A DNA stretch of 61,626 bases from an uncultured Alphaproteobacteria bacterium (lineage in GTDB: Bacteria > Pseudomonadota > Alphaproteobacteria > RF32 > CAG-239), in NCBI GenBank assembly GCA_944392835.1, contig CALXYB010000010.1, positions 1-61,626 of the forward strand. Direction: 5' to 3'. The first letter of the stretch is position 1; the number at the start of each line of letters is the position of its first letter. Of the stretch, positions 33,870 through 41,847 are shown piece by piece. The notes beneath the pieces are model-generated. The model worked only from the letters and a program-made list of their open reading frames with translations, had not been told where the DNA came from and did no database searches. Position numbers and translations under genes: made by a program.

Positions 33870-34317
33870 TCTTCTTGTCCTTATTCTTTTTTCTATATTC
33901 AAGTAACGTATCAAAGCATAGCTTATTCATTGTAAAAAGTTGACGGGTTTTGGTGCCAATTTTTTTGATTTCTAAAGACGTTAAAAGAGCTTCTTCTTCA
34001 CCAAAATCAACAAAATTTCTGCAAGAAGTTAAAGAGTTTCGATTCAGGCAATCATCGACAAGTTTTTTTTCGTTTTTATTTAAGTTTTTATACTCTCTAA
34101 TATAATAACCTTTTGCTTTGTATGTAATATATTTAGTTTTAATTTTGTTAGTGATATTCTCCAACGCTTTAGCGGCACTAAGAGAAATAAAAATACAACC
34201 AATCATATACTTATTATCAAGTTGGTAGTAGTTAAAAAATAAAAGAGTTACACCAATACAGATGTATTGCCATAAGTTTCGTAGTTGAGATATTAGAGCA
34301 GTATATAATTCAATCAT
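33862..34317 (-). CDS. Two-segment membrane protein, SieB-like in outline (X3)
   Basis: A 151-residue protein with an N-terminal pair of hydrophobic segments (about residues 15-33 and 37-52) and a helical cytoplasmic C-terminus that starts near TNKIKTKYITY and contains NKNEKKLVDDC. This layout resembles superinfection-exclusion protein B (two segments plus a helical tail), although detailed homology is uncertain. The gene lies 2 bp before the next coding region and overlaps hsdS. Confidence 0.6.
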   Translation of the reverse strand: MIELYTALISQLRNLWQYICIGVTLLFFNYYQLDNKYMIGCIFISLSAAKALENITNKIKTKYITYKAKGYYIREYKNLNKNEKKLVDDCLNRNSLTSCRNFVDFGEEEALLTSLEIKKIGTKTRQLFTMNKLCFDTLLEYRKKNKDKKNA

Positions 34318-34319
34318 AC

Positions 34320-34859
34320 TTATTCCTCATTTTCAGCTTGCTGATTGTGATTTAATTTTAGATAATATTTAGCTTTTTGGGGAGAATAAAAATAATATTT
34401 TCTACCTGTAACATCTGTTACACTAAATTTTATTTTCTTCTGTTTATTTATTTCATTGTTACCGATGGCTTCCTTTACATTGTTTAGAAAAAACTTTTTT
34501 TCATAGAATATTTCTTTTTTATTATCTACTTCTACCGTAATAGGAAATATGGTTGGTAAATGCTTTGTAAAGTTTACAAGGAGTATAGCTTTCATATCAT
34601 CTTTAAATTCATAAGCCCATTCGCTTATAACAATATCTCTATTACCCGTATTAATAATCTGTATATTTACATATTCACTTTCCTCTTCTGGAATTGAGGG
34701 ATGAGATAATTTTATGTTATCATTAAAAATTATTTTTAAGCTTTTTTTATATGCAATTTTAGTTTGCCATAAAGCAATTAAACAAGCCCCGAATGTTGCC
34801 ATAGCTCCCAAACAAGTACCTATTGCAGAAACAGCATTCCAATCTATATTGTATGACAT
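34320..34859 (-). CDS. Single-span membrane protein with beta domain (X2)
   Basis: A 179-residue protein. A transmembrane segment lies near residues 9-32 (VSAIGTCLGAMATFGACLIA), followed by an Ig-like or beta-sandwich domain with VNIQIINTGNRDIVISEWAY. Such WNAVSAIGT-type proteins are common beside mobile and defence genes and have no established function. It is separated by 2 bp from both neighbours on the minus strand and so is translationally coupled. Confidence 0.7.
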   Translation of the reverse strand: MSYNIDWNAVSAIGTCLGAMATFGACLIALWQTKIAYKKSLKIIFNDNIKLSHPSIPEEESEYVNIQIINTGNRDIVISEWAYEFKDDMKAILLVNFTKHLPTIFPITVEVDNKKEIFYEKKFFLNNVKEAIGNNEINKQKKIKFSVTDVTGRKYYFYSPQKAKYYLKLNHNQQAENEE

Positions 34860-34861
34860 TA

Positions 34862-35581
34862 TTATAGCCCTTTATACATCCAGTTATAACGTTGTTGTTG
34901 AGTAATATAATATATAAAAGCTTGGCCTTTTTCTGTTATATGGTATTGACTCGATTTTTCCTCAACTAATCCTTGACTCGTTAAATAATATAGCCATGTA
35001 TCAAAACTAAACTTTTCATAGGCTATTGTGTTTTGTTGTTTTGCGTTCTCATAATATGTAATTATATCTTGTTTGCTTTTTCCTTCAGATGAATTAACCA
35101 AACCTTCCATAGCATCTATCTGACTTTTGAAGATAAATTGATAAATACGTTCAAAATCTACAGCTAACTGATAAGAAGCAAGTTCTCTTATTAAAACATC
35201 TTCTTTTTTAAATGGAGTGTCTTTGATTGTGTTTAAAATAAATTTTTCTTGTTTTTCAACTACACTTTTAAATATAAAATCATCAGGAAGTTTAGGTAAT
35301 CGAATATTCTTCTTTTTAGTAACTTCTGTAGGCTCTACTGTTGAAGGAGGTTGTCCTAAAAGACCATTACTATTTGACATTGGCTGAAGAACAATTTTTT
35401 TATCAGCAACATGTACTTCATTAACTCTCAATATAAGGGAGTTTAAGCTATCTTTTAACCAAAAAAGTACTATTAAAATAGCAAAAGGCCAACTTTTAAA
35501 AAGTATAAATAAAATATCTGAAATATAATAAAATATATTACCTAATAAATTTATCCAATATTCAATAGTTTGACAATTCAT
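34862..35581 (-). CDS. Membrane-anchored winged-helix-like protein (X1)
   Basis: A 239-residue protein from the ATG at 35581 behind GGGAG. Two hydrophobic segments lie near residues 8-25 and 30-47 (WPFAILIVLFWLKDSLN). A flexible Pro/Thr linker follows, and the C-terminal part (about 120-239) is helical, ending in a winged-helix-like YLTSQGLVEEKSSQYHITEK. It starts 4 bp after the hsdM stop. It could sense a signal at the membrane and contact the modification enzyme; inference only. Confidence 0.65.
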   Translation of the reverse strand: MNCQTIEYWINLLGNIFYYISDILFILFKSWPFAILIVLFWLKDSLNSLILRVNEVHVADKKIVLQPMSNSNGLLGQPPSTVEPTEVTKKKNIRLPKLPDDFIFKSVVEKQEKFILNTIKDTPFKKEDVLIRELASYQLAVDFERIYQFIFKSQIDAMEGLVNSSEGKSKQDIITYYENAKQQNTIAYEKFSFDTWLYYLTSQGLVEEKSSQYHITEKGQAFIYYITQQQRYNWMYKGL

Positions 35582-35585
35582 CTTC

Positions 35586-37094
35586 CTACATCTCCCAGCC
35601 GATTGCTTTGAGTTTTTCTCGGATTTCATTTTGCAAGTGGTCGGACTGCTCAAACATATCTTTAAGCTCTGAGGTTAGCCGTTTCATCTTATCTTCAAAA
35701 GGCTCTCCATCGTCGGCTTGTTCCTCAATCCCCACATATCTTCCGGGGGTTAAGATATAATCTTGTTTGGCAATATCTTCCGTGCTGGCTACGGCACAAA
35801 AGCCTTTAACATCTTCCAATTTTCCTTCTTGAAAAGCAGTGAAAGTGTCGGCAATTTTTTTGATGTCTTCATCTGTGAAATCACGGTGTTTACGGTCTAC
35901 CATATAACCCATTTTGCGCGCATCAATAAATAAAGTTTTGCCTTTTTGAGCTTTATTGCGGCTGATAAACCATAAAGTAACCGGAATTGTAACGCTATAA
36001 AACAGTTGCGGTGGCAAAGCAACAATGCCTTCTACCAAATCGGCTTCAATAATGCGTTTTCTGATTTCTCCTTCGCCGCTGGTTTGGGTAGATAAAGCCC
36101 CGTTTGCCAAAACCAAACCGATTTTTCCTTTGGGTGCAAGGTGATATATCATATGTTGAATCCACGCATAGTTGGCATTTCCGGCCGGTGGAATACCATA
36201 TTTCCATCGCACATCATCAAGCAATTTGTCTTGTCCCCAGTTGGAAAGGTTAAACGGCGGATTAGCCATAATAAAATCGGCTTTCAAAGTTGGATGCAAG
36301 TCATTAAAAAATGTATCGGCTTGATAAGGACCAAAATCGGCATCAATCCCGCGTATAGCCATATTCATTTTAGCCATTTTCCAAGTATCGGCATTAGATT
36401 CTTGTCCATACACGGAAATATGATTGCGATTGCCACTGTGAGCTTGCAAAAATTTAACCGATTGAACAAACATTCCGCCTGAACCACAGCAAGGATCATA
36501 AACGCGGCAGTTATCAAAAGGTTTTAAAACTTCAACAATCGTTTTAACAATACTTGACGGTGTGTAAAATTCACCACCCTTGGTTCCTTCATAAGCGGCA
36601 AACTGAGCAATGCAATATTCATAAGTGCGACCGAGCAAGTCTTTGTCTTCATCCGTTCCGGACATATCTATATTATTTGTGAACAAATCCACCACATTGC
36701 CCAAAACGCGTTTATCTAAATCTTGATTGGCATAATTCTTGGGTAAAACATTTTTCAAAACTTTATTTTCATCTTCAATGGCACGCATCGCTTCATCAAT
36801 TACAATTCCAATTTCCGGTGTGTGTGCAGCTGCGGCAATCGTACTCCAACGAGCTTTTTCCGGTACAAAGAATATATTTTCTTCGGTGTAGGCATCTTTA
36901 TCATCTTCAAAACCATCGCCTTCAGCCACCAATTCTTGATAACGCTTCTCAAAAGCAAAAGAAATATAGCGCAAAAAGATAAGCCCGACGATTACTTTAC
37001 GATAATCTGCCGCCGGAATATGCCCCCAAAGCTCACAAGCTGCATCCCAAATTTGCTTTTCAAAACCAATGTTTGCGTTATTTTTACCCGCCAT
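35586..37094 (-). CDS. hsdM: Type I modification subunit (N6-adenine methyltransferase)
   Basis: A 502-residue protein from the ATG at 37094 behind AGAGG. An N-terminal helical domain (about 1-150) is followed by the methyltransferase core with VYDPCCGSGGMFVQS (SAM site) and FIMANPPFNLS (motif IV NPPF). A C-terminal region contacts HsdS. It methylates adenine in the host target. First gene of the minus-strand RM operon; promoter proposed at 37138-37165. Confidence 0.96.
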   Translation of the reverse strand: MAGKNNANIGFEKQIWDAACELWGHIPAADYRKVIVGLIFLRYISFAFEKRYQELVAEGDGFEDDKDAYTEENIFFVPEKARWSTIAAAAHTPEIGIVIDEAMRAIEDENKVLKNVLPKNYANQDLDKRVLGNVVDLFTNNIDMSGTDEDKDLLGRTYEYCIAQFAAYEGTKGGEFYTPSSIVKTIVEVLKPFDNCRVYDPCCGSGGMFVQSVKFLQAHSGNRNHISVYGQESNADTWKMAKMNMAIRGIDADFGPYQADTFFNDLHPTLKADFIMANPPFNLSNWGQDKLLDDVRWKYGIPPAGNANYAWIQHMIYHLAPKGKIGLVLANGALSTQTSGEGEIRKRIIEADLVEGIVALPPQLFYSVTIPVTLWFISRNKAQKGKTLFIDARKMGYMVDRKHRDFTDEDIKKIADTFTAFQEGKLEDVKGFCAVASTEDIAKQDYILTPGRYVGIEEQADDGEPFEDKMKRLTSELKDMFEQSDHLQNEIREKLKAIGWEM

Positions 37095-37137
37095 TACAAC
37101 CTCTATATGACATCTAATCAAATTAAACTTATGGGAT

Positions 37138-37165
37138 ATATTAGCATGATATTTTCTACAATCAA
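37138..37165 (-). promoter_or_regulatory. Proposed RM operon promoter
   Basis: Read on the minus strand: TTGATT, a 16-nt spacer and TAATAT, about 45 bp upstream of the hsdM start. From here to the divergent RNA promoter at 37296 (about 130 bp) no gene is visible. Confidence 0.45.
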
Positions 37166-37295
37166 GAAAGTTAATGCTTTGTTTGCAAATTTTATTATGA
37201 TGGTTTTATTAAACAGGGAGTAATGACTCGTGTAAAAGTCGAAAAATAAACAAAACAATAATCACTTAACTATCTGATTTTGCTTGATTTTATGC

Positions 37296-37324
37296 TTGCA
37301 ATTTATGTTAGAATATGTTATAAT
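37296..37324 (+). promoter_or_regulatory. Promoter of the 37331 structured RNA
   Basis: TTGCAA at 37296-37301, a 17-nt spacer and a consensus TATAAT at 37319-37324; predicted start near 37331. Confidence 0.75.
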
Positions 37325-37330
37325 ATATTA

Positions 37331-37555
37331 TATTTGAAGTTGAACGATTCGTTTTGACTTCAAATATAAATCACCAAAATTTAGGCCTTTATAGTCTGCT
37401 TTTTTCATCGGAGCGGATAAGGTCATTTTTGGTTGGAGGACGATATGTCATCAATAGCATACAAATTCAAAAATAAGTTTGTTATATGGCATATCGTCTG
37501 TCTTAAATTTAACATTTTATGGGCTTCAATCACTAGGATTGAGGCTCTTTTTTTA
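37331..37555 (+). ncRNA. Structured RNA with terminator before the DUF3768 operon
   Basis: Unknown class, about 225 nt. The 5' end folds as TTTGAAGT/ACTTCAAA with an inner AACG/CGTT (37331-37367). A long hairpin GACGATATGTCAT 37439-37451 pairs with ATGGCATATCGTC 37486-37498 (13 bp, one wobble) around an inner ACAAA/TTTGT helix. An intrinsic terminator GGGCTTCAATC 37521-37531 with GATTGAGGCTC 37537-37547 and seven T residues ends it, 20 bp before the next ATG. Promoter, RNA, terminator and ribosome site are arranged as at 1134 and 22055, although the sequences are unrelated. Either an attenuator leader or a stand-alone small RNA. Confidence 0.7.
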
Positions 37556-37574
37556 TTTTAAAGGAGTAAAAATA

Positions 37575-37778
37575 ATGACAAATATAAAACACCCCGAGAT
37601 TACGGTACAACTTTCGGGACAAGACGGTAATGCATTTATGATTTTAGGGCTATGTAAGAGAGCCATGCAACGAGTTCATCTCCCGCAAGAAGAAATCGAC
37701 CAATTTATGAAAGAAGCCATGTCTGGAGATTATAACCATTTGCTTGCAACGGTTATGGCTTGGTTTGACGTAGAATAA
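37575..37778 (+). CDS. Conserved small protein, 67 residues
   Basis: The start is the ATG at 37575 behind AAGGAG. The protein reads MTNIKHPEITVQLSGQDGNA..., with SGDYNHLLATVMAWFDVE at its C-terminus. This resembles small proteins found on plasmids, phages and integrative elements of many bacteria, with a C-terminal DYxHLL..VxxW pattern. Function unknown. First gene of a three-gene operon with the DUF3768 and papain-like genes. Confidence 0.75.
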   Translation: MTNIKHPEITVQLSGQDGNAFMILGLCKRAMQRVHLPQEEIDQFMKEAMSGDYNHLLATVMAWFDVE

Positions 37779-37792
37779 AAAGGAGGTGCGAT

Positions 37793-38128
37793 ATGGAAAA
37801 TAAAATTGATGTGAAAAAAATTGCAGCTCAAAACGACAAGTTTCGTAAGACTTTTGAAGGAGGTAAGGTGCTGTTGACTTGCGGTATTTCATCTCTGCCA
37901 CTGATGCAACAACAAGAGATTATGCAAAAAGTTAGAACCTTTAATAATTTTACGGAAGATAACGACCCTTATGGTGAACACGACTTTGGCTGTTTTGAAT
38001 ATCTGGGACAACAAATCTTCTGGAAGATTGACCTCTATGATTTGAATTATGAGTTTTATTCTCCGCAGCCTGACGATGAGACACAAACCAACCGAGTTCT
38101 GACCATTATGTTTGCTGAGGAGTATTAG
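37793..38128 (+). CDS. DUF3768 family protein
   Basis: A 111-residue protein with the family features: NDKFRKTFEGGKVLLTCGI, then FTEDNDPYGEHDFGCFEY and FWKIDLYDLNYEFYSPQPDD, ending LTIMFAEEY. DUF3768 proteins are typical of alphaproteobacterial plasmids and integrative elements; the role is unknown. A strong AGGAGGTG ribosome site precedes it. The stop is 2 bp before the next ATG. Confidence 0.85.
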   Translation: MENKIDVKKIAAQNDKFRKTFEGGKVLLTCGISSLPLMQQQEIMQKVRTFNNFTEDNDPYGEHDFGCFEYLGQQIFWKIDLYDLNYEFYSPQPDDETQTNRVLTIMFAEEY

Positions 38129-38130
38129 CC

Positions 38131-38658
38131 ATGGCGTGGATAAAATCTCTAAAACAGGGGGACTGCGACTATTTTTGTTGTTTGTATTCAATTACCAATG
38201 CTTTGTCTAAAATTTCGAGCTCAAAATTGGGATATAGAAGTCAAATCTATGTATTTAACCGGCTCTTGGAAAAATTGGTCTCAATCGGCGGATTGCAAAA
38301 TATTGAGAAAAAAGGTGTGCCTTATACCAAAGCGGTTAAATTGCTCAAAACAACGCAAAAAATACTTTTTGATAAGTATAAGTTAAAAATTGAGATAAGC
38401 GAGCCGTTTTATGGGCAAGAACCGGATATTGAAAAATTAAAGACATTCTTAAAGGCCAAAAATACCGCAGTAATTCTTTCAATTAGCGAAAATGGGGGAA
38501 TGAAGCATTGGAGTGTTTTGGATAAGATAAGTGCAAAGGAAGTCAGCTTTTATGACTCATGGGTGTACGATAAGGTAAAATTAAGAAATATTCCCCAACC
38601 AAGCAAGTTGGATGATATTTTTATTATGAGTGTGCAAACTGAGTTTAGTCAGAATTAA
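38131..38658 (+). CDS. Papain-like (C39-type) cysteine peptidase domain protein
   Basis: A 175-residue protein. LKQGDCDYFCCLYSITNALS gives Gln9 and an active-site Cys16/Cys17, GGMKHWSVLDKI the His and FYDSWVYD the Asp, the order of the papain-like triad. No signal peptide or ABC transporter domain is present, so it is not a bacteriocin exporter peptidase; cleavage or deamidation of another protein is possible. It is the third gene of the operon on the integrated element. Confidence 0.65.
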   Translation: MAWIKSLKQGDCDYFCCLYSITNALSKISSSKLGYRSQIYVFNRLLEKLVSIGGLQNIEKKGVPYTKAVKLLKTTQKILFDKYKLKIEISEPFYGQEPDIEKLKTFLKAKNTAVILSISENGGMKHWSVLDKISAKEVSFYDSWVYDKVKLRNIPQPSKLDDIFIMSVQTEFSQN

Positions 38659-38692
38659 CATTTTTAAAACTGTAAAATCAAACATAATATGC

Positions 38693-38721
38693 TTGACAAT
38701 TTTACACTTTTTTATTATTGT
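38693..38721 (+). promoter_or_regulatory. Promoter region of the resolvase, with inverted repeat
   Basis: TTGACA at 38693-38698, a 17-nt spacer and TATTGT at 38716-38721. An inverted repeat TTTACA-N12-TGTAAA (38701-38724) overlaps the spacer and -10, and TTTACAAT recurs at about 38744. This would suit self-regulation by the resolvase or another factor. Confidence 0.5.
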
Positions 38722-38765
38722 AAAGTCATACCAAAGATGTGGATTTTACAATATGAGGTTTAACA

Positions 38766-39314
38766 ATGATATTCAATTACAAAAGAGTTTCTACAATTTC
38801 TCAAAATACTGAACGCCAATTATTAAACATTCCGTGTGACCGAGAATATGAAGATAAAATTTCCGGTAAGGATAGAAATAGACCACAGCTGGAAATGATG
38901 ATGGGGAATATTCGCAGCGGTGATGTGGTTAATGTTCATTCAATGGATAGATTAGCTCGTAATACAAGAGATTTATTAAATTTGGTAGAAGAAATTAATA
39001 ACAAAGGTTGCACAATCAATTTTATTAAAGAAAATCTGACTTTTTCACCAAACAAAAAAGACCCATATCAACAATTGATGATGACAATGTTAGGTGCGGT
39101 AGCAACACTTGAAAGAGAACTTATCAATCAAAGGGTTAGAGAAGGGGTTGCATTAGCACGAGCCAAAGGAAAATATAAAGGTGGAAAGAACAAATTAAGT
39201 GATGCACAAGTTGAAGAATTAAATGAAATGCATAAGCAAGGTATAGCCATAGCTAAGATTGCAAGACATTTTTCAATCACCAGACCGACAGTTTATTCAT
39301 ATATAAACAAATAA
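38766..39314 (+). CDS. Serine recombinase, resolvase/invertase family
   Basis: A 182-residue protein, the normal length for resolvase-type enzymes. The N-terminus FNYKRVSTISQN contains Ser9 and the YxRVS motif; VHSMDRLARNTRDLLNLVEE is the conserved catalytic Arg region, and an HTH follows at the C-terminus (AKIARHFSITRPTVYSYINK). It catalyses site-specific DNA inversion or resolution. A nearby res or inversion site is not evident apart from the inverted repeats in its promoter. Confidence 0.92.
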   Translation: MIFNYKRVSTISQNTERQLLNIPCDREYEDKISGKDRNRPQLEMMMGNIRSGDVVNVHSMDRLARNTRDLLNLVEEINNKGCTINFIKENLTFSPNKKDPYQQLMMTMLGAVATLERELINQRVREGVALARAKGKYKGGKNKLSDAQVEELNEMHKQGIAIAKIARHFSITRPTVYSYINK

Positions 39315-39481
39315 ATTGATATCAAACGCAATTAAAATTCATTATTTGTTAACAATAAGCAACTAATAATATATGCAAATGCTATGAAAATACATCAATA
39401 ATTATACAATTTTCATACATTTTACTTACAATAAACATAAGTTAAACCTACATTTTTTTATTAACAAAAGGGGATTTTAAT

Positions 39482-39934
39482 ATGGCGGAAAATAACGTAA
39501 AATCAAATAGTTCTTCTCAAAATAAAGCGTCATTGAACATTATTTATGAAGGCTGGAACGAAAATATTGCTAAATCAGTTGATAAAAACAAAAAGATTGA
39601 GAATATTAAAAACAAAATTTTAGGAACTATTGATACCAATATTGAATATTATAAAACCAAAGGTAAAAATTTATCTCCAACGGTAAGAATTTTGAAAGAT
39701 GTTGAAGATTATACAACTATTATTTTGAGATGTGGCACATTTCCGATTTGGAAAAACACAGTTAAAAAAGGTATGTATTCTGAAATTGATATTTTGGAAG
39801 ATTTATACAACAAAGTTTCTTCAAATTATTTTGAAAAAGAAATTGAAGGATATCTAAACAAAGGAACCAAAAAATCAAGTAAAAAATCTTCTGCATCTGC
39901 AACTTCAAAGAAAAAATCAAAAGCAGCAGAATAA
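39482..39934 (+). CDS. Basic-tailed 150-residue protein
   Basis: Starts behind AAAGGGG. The central part is helical (KIENIKNKILGTIDTNIEYY). The last 25 residues are nearly all Lys, Ser and Ala (KKSSKKSSASATSKKKSKAA), suggesting nucleic-acid binding. It lies between the resolvase and the integrase; an excision or accessory factor of the element is possible. No family recognised. A shared terminator follows. Confidence 0.6.
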   Translation: MAENNVKSNSSSQNKASLNIIYEGWNENIAKSVDKNKKIENIKNKILGTIDTNIEYYKTKGKNLSPTVRILKDVEDYTTIILRCGTFPIWKNTVKKGMYSEIDILEDLYNKVSSNYFEKEIEGYLNKGTKKSSKKSSASATSKKKSKAAE

Positions 39935-39943
39935 TTTTATAAA

Positions 39944-39971
39944 AAGGGGGCGGAAATTAAATCCGCCCTTT
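39944..39971. terminator. Bidirectional terminator between convergent genes
   Basis: AAGGG(G)GCGGA pairs with TCCGCCCTT around an AATTAAA loop, with T runs on both sides, between the 39482 gene and the integrase. Confidence 0.75.
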
Positions 39972-41735
39972 ATTTTTTTTCATTATAGCATTTAGATTTT
40001 TTTCAAGAAATGGATATTTCAGCTTAGAAATTTCTTCATAAAGTTTTGCAATGGGTATTTGACCACCATAAACTTTTTCTCCAATATCATTTGTTCCCCA
40101 ACCGCAAATGGCGTTTTGATATTCTTGCGAGATACCAGCATCACGCAAATAGGGCTTTACGGTATGCCGAAAACTATGAAAGACTTTATCTCTTCCTTCA
40201 ATGCCTAGGGATTTTAAATATCTGGCAAACCAACCTGACATCTTATTGGCATAATGGTTTTTCTCATTATATGTTAATTGATAAAACAGGCGTTCTCTTT
40301 TTTCTTTTCTGGTCTTTTTTATCAAATTAAGAATACCAAATTCAATAAGCATAGGATGAATAGGAACTCTTCTTTTAGATTGTCTATTCTTTAAGTGTTG
40401 GTCTTTGCGTTTATCGGTTAAATTAAAGTAATAAACATCATCCTCCCAATCAATATCATCAAGATATAATTGGCAAATTTCGTTTAACCTCATGCCAGAG
40501 TATAGAGCAATTAAAGGTATCCAATATCTATAAGAATGTTCAATGCTCACCATAGGTGGATATGTTTTGATATTGAATATTTTGCTTAGCTCTTTGGGCG
40601 TAAAACCATTGATTTCTGTGGCTTCACGCTTCCTTGGTATATCAATATCATCCACAAAACTCTCTGTTGTGTATCTTCTTTTTCTGCAAAAAGCCATAAA
40701 TTCTTTGAACGAGCGAAGGTATTTCTTGACGCTTGTTGCGGATAGCGTTTTTTCAAAATCCTGCTTAATCAAGTCCTGCAACCGCTTATGGGGGTAGTTG
40801 ATGTTCCACTTGACCGGAACTCGGCATATGGTGTTAGCAATTTTGTGGCAGTCTTTATAGGTGATTTCTTCAACGTATTTTTTATTGACTAACTCAAAGC
40901 AAGTCAGAACACAAAATCTGTTGCTATCTATTGTGTTTTGCTTAGTCCCTTTGTTGCCGTTTTTATATTCTTCAAATTCGTTAAACACTTTTTCCCAAGG
41001 TGTTCTGGTTTGAGTGGCATTTAGTATGTCTTGCGATTTTTCAGAATTGATTGCTTCTAACGCATTATAAATTCTGGGAGGAATTGCTTTGTTGAAGTGT
41101 TCGTTCTTCTCAATGCTTTCTAATTTTTCGCTGATATAGCGATTGAGAGTTGTCAGAGCGGTGAGTAGTTGTTTTTGCCAAGGTTGCGGATTGTCCTTAT
41201 TCAGAACTTCAATTTTTCCTGCTTCGGCTCTTTCAATGATTTTTAGTGTTGTGTTTTTTGTCTTCCGGTCATCTTTAATTTCTGATAGATAATTTGTTAC
41301 TTCGTTTTTTAGGCAATCAAATTTGAAATCTTCTTTTGTGTATGACGGGTTTTCAATTTTTATTTGTTGAAATTTTGATTCAGGAAAAATTGCAGAATCG
41401 TTTTTATTATATGTTTGAGCAATAATTTCCTCAAAATTGTCATTTAAAATTTCATCAAATTTTTCCAGATGATTTTTAACAATGCGGTTAATATCCGTAT
41501 TATCAAGAATTAAACGTCTTTCCTGTATATCCATTTTAAGACACCTCGCCAATTTTATACATCTTTTAATTGTGTATAACATTTTTGGAGCTCTGTCCAG
41601 AGCTTCTTGGTAGTTATGGGTATGCAGGCTCCGGCGTAGGTGTTTAGCTCCAAAGACGGAATATAGGTCAGAGGGAACGATAATGCGGATGTAATAGCTT
41701 GAATTTCTACGAAAAATATAGGTATTTTTGGACAT
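39957..41735 (-). CDS. Tyrosine recombinase (integrase) next to tRNA-Gln
   Basis: A 592-residue protein from the ATG at 41735 (MSKNTYIFRRNSSYYIRIIV). The N-terminal arm-binding region resembles DUF6538 (IVPSDLYSVFGAKHLRRSLH). The C-terminal catalytic domain has Arg in YSGMRLNEICQLYLDDI, HxxR in VFHSFRHTVKPYLRDAG and a Tyr in the last part, probably EKVYGG. It integrates the element at the 3' end of the tRNA-Gln gene. The longer start at 41762 is not preferred. Confidence 0.92.
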   Translation of the reverse strand: MSKNTYIFRRNSSYYIRIIVPSDLYSVFGAKHLRRSLHTHNYQEALDRAPKMLYTIKRCIKLARCLKMDIQERRLILDNTDINRIVKNHLEKFDEILNDNFEEIIAQTYNKNDSAIFPESKFQQIKIENPSYTKEDFKFDCLKNEVTNYLSEIKDDRKTKNTTLKIIERAEAGKIEVLNKDNPQPWQKQLLTALTTLNRYISEKLESIEKNEHFNKAIPPRIYNALEAINSEKSQDILNATQTRTPWEKVFNEFEEYKNGNKGTKQNTIDSNRFCVLTCFELVNKKYVEEITYKDCHKIANTICRVPVKWNINYPHKRLQDLIKQDFEKTLSATSVKKYLRSFKEFMAFCRKRRYTTESFVDDIDIPRKREATEINGFTPKELSKIFNIKTYPPMVSIEHSYRYWIPLIALYSGMRLNEICQLYLDDIDWEDDVYYFNLTDKRKDQHLKNRQSKRRVPIHPMLIEFGILNLIKKTRKEKRERLFYQLTYNEKNHYANKMSGWFARYLKSLGIEGRDKVFHSFRHTVKPYLRDAGISQEYQNAICGWGTNDIGEKVYGGQIPIAKLYEEISKLKYPFLEKNLNAIMKKNKGRI

Positions 41736-41810
41736 GACGATTCTCCATCTCGGGTGTCCCATAGATGTGTCTCATCTCGAAAAATGAGCAAAAATACGCA
41801 AAATATTGAA

Positions 41811-41842
41811 AAAAATATGTCCTAACTTCAATAAGTTAGGAC
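41811..41842 (-). terminator. Terminator of the tRNA-Gln transcript
   Basis: Perfect GTCCTAACTT/AAGTTAGGAC stem with a 4-nt loop, followed on the minus strand by T-rich sequence. Confidence 0.85.
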
Positions 41843-41847
41843 ACTTT

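Larger units (their letters stand above)
28151..41847. mobile_element. Integrated element at tRNA-Gln, left end uncertain
   Basis: The right boundary is placed at the tRNA 3' end. The region carries an integrase, a resolvase, a DUF3768 gene and the complete type I RM operon, and it is AT-rich with many small unknown proteins. I could not find by eye a second copy of the tRNA 3' end, so the left boundary is unproven. The nuclease module and autotransporter further left could also belong. The listed start is the edge of the small zinc-ribbon gene, a working choice. Confidence 0.4.

Noticed and set aside
37131..37223. 30-codon frame beside the hsdM promoter
   Set aside because: No ribosome site and it overlaps the proposed RM promoter.
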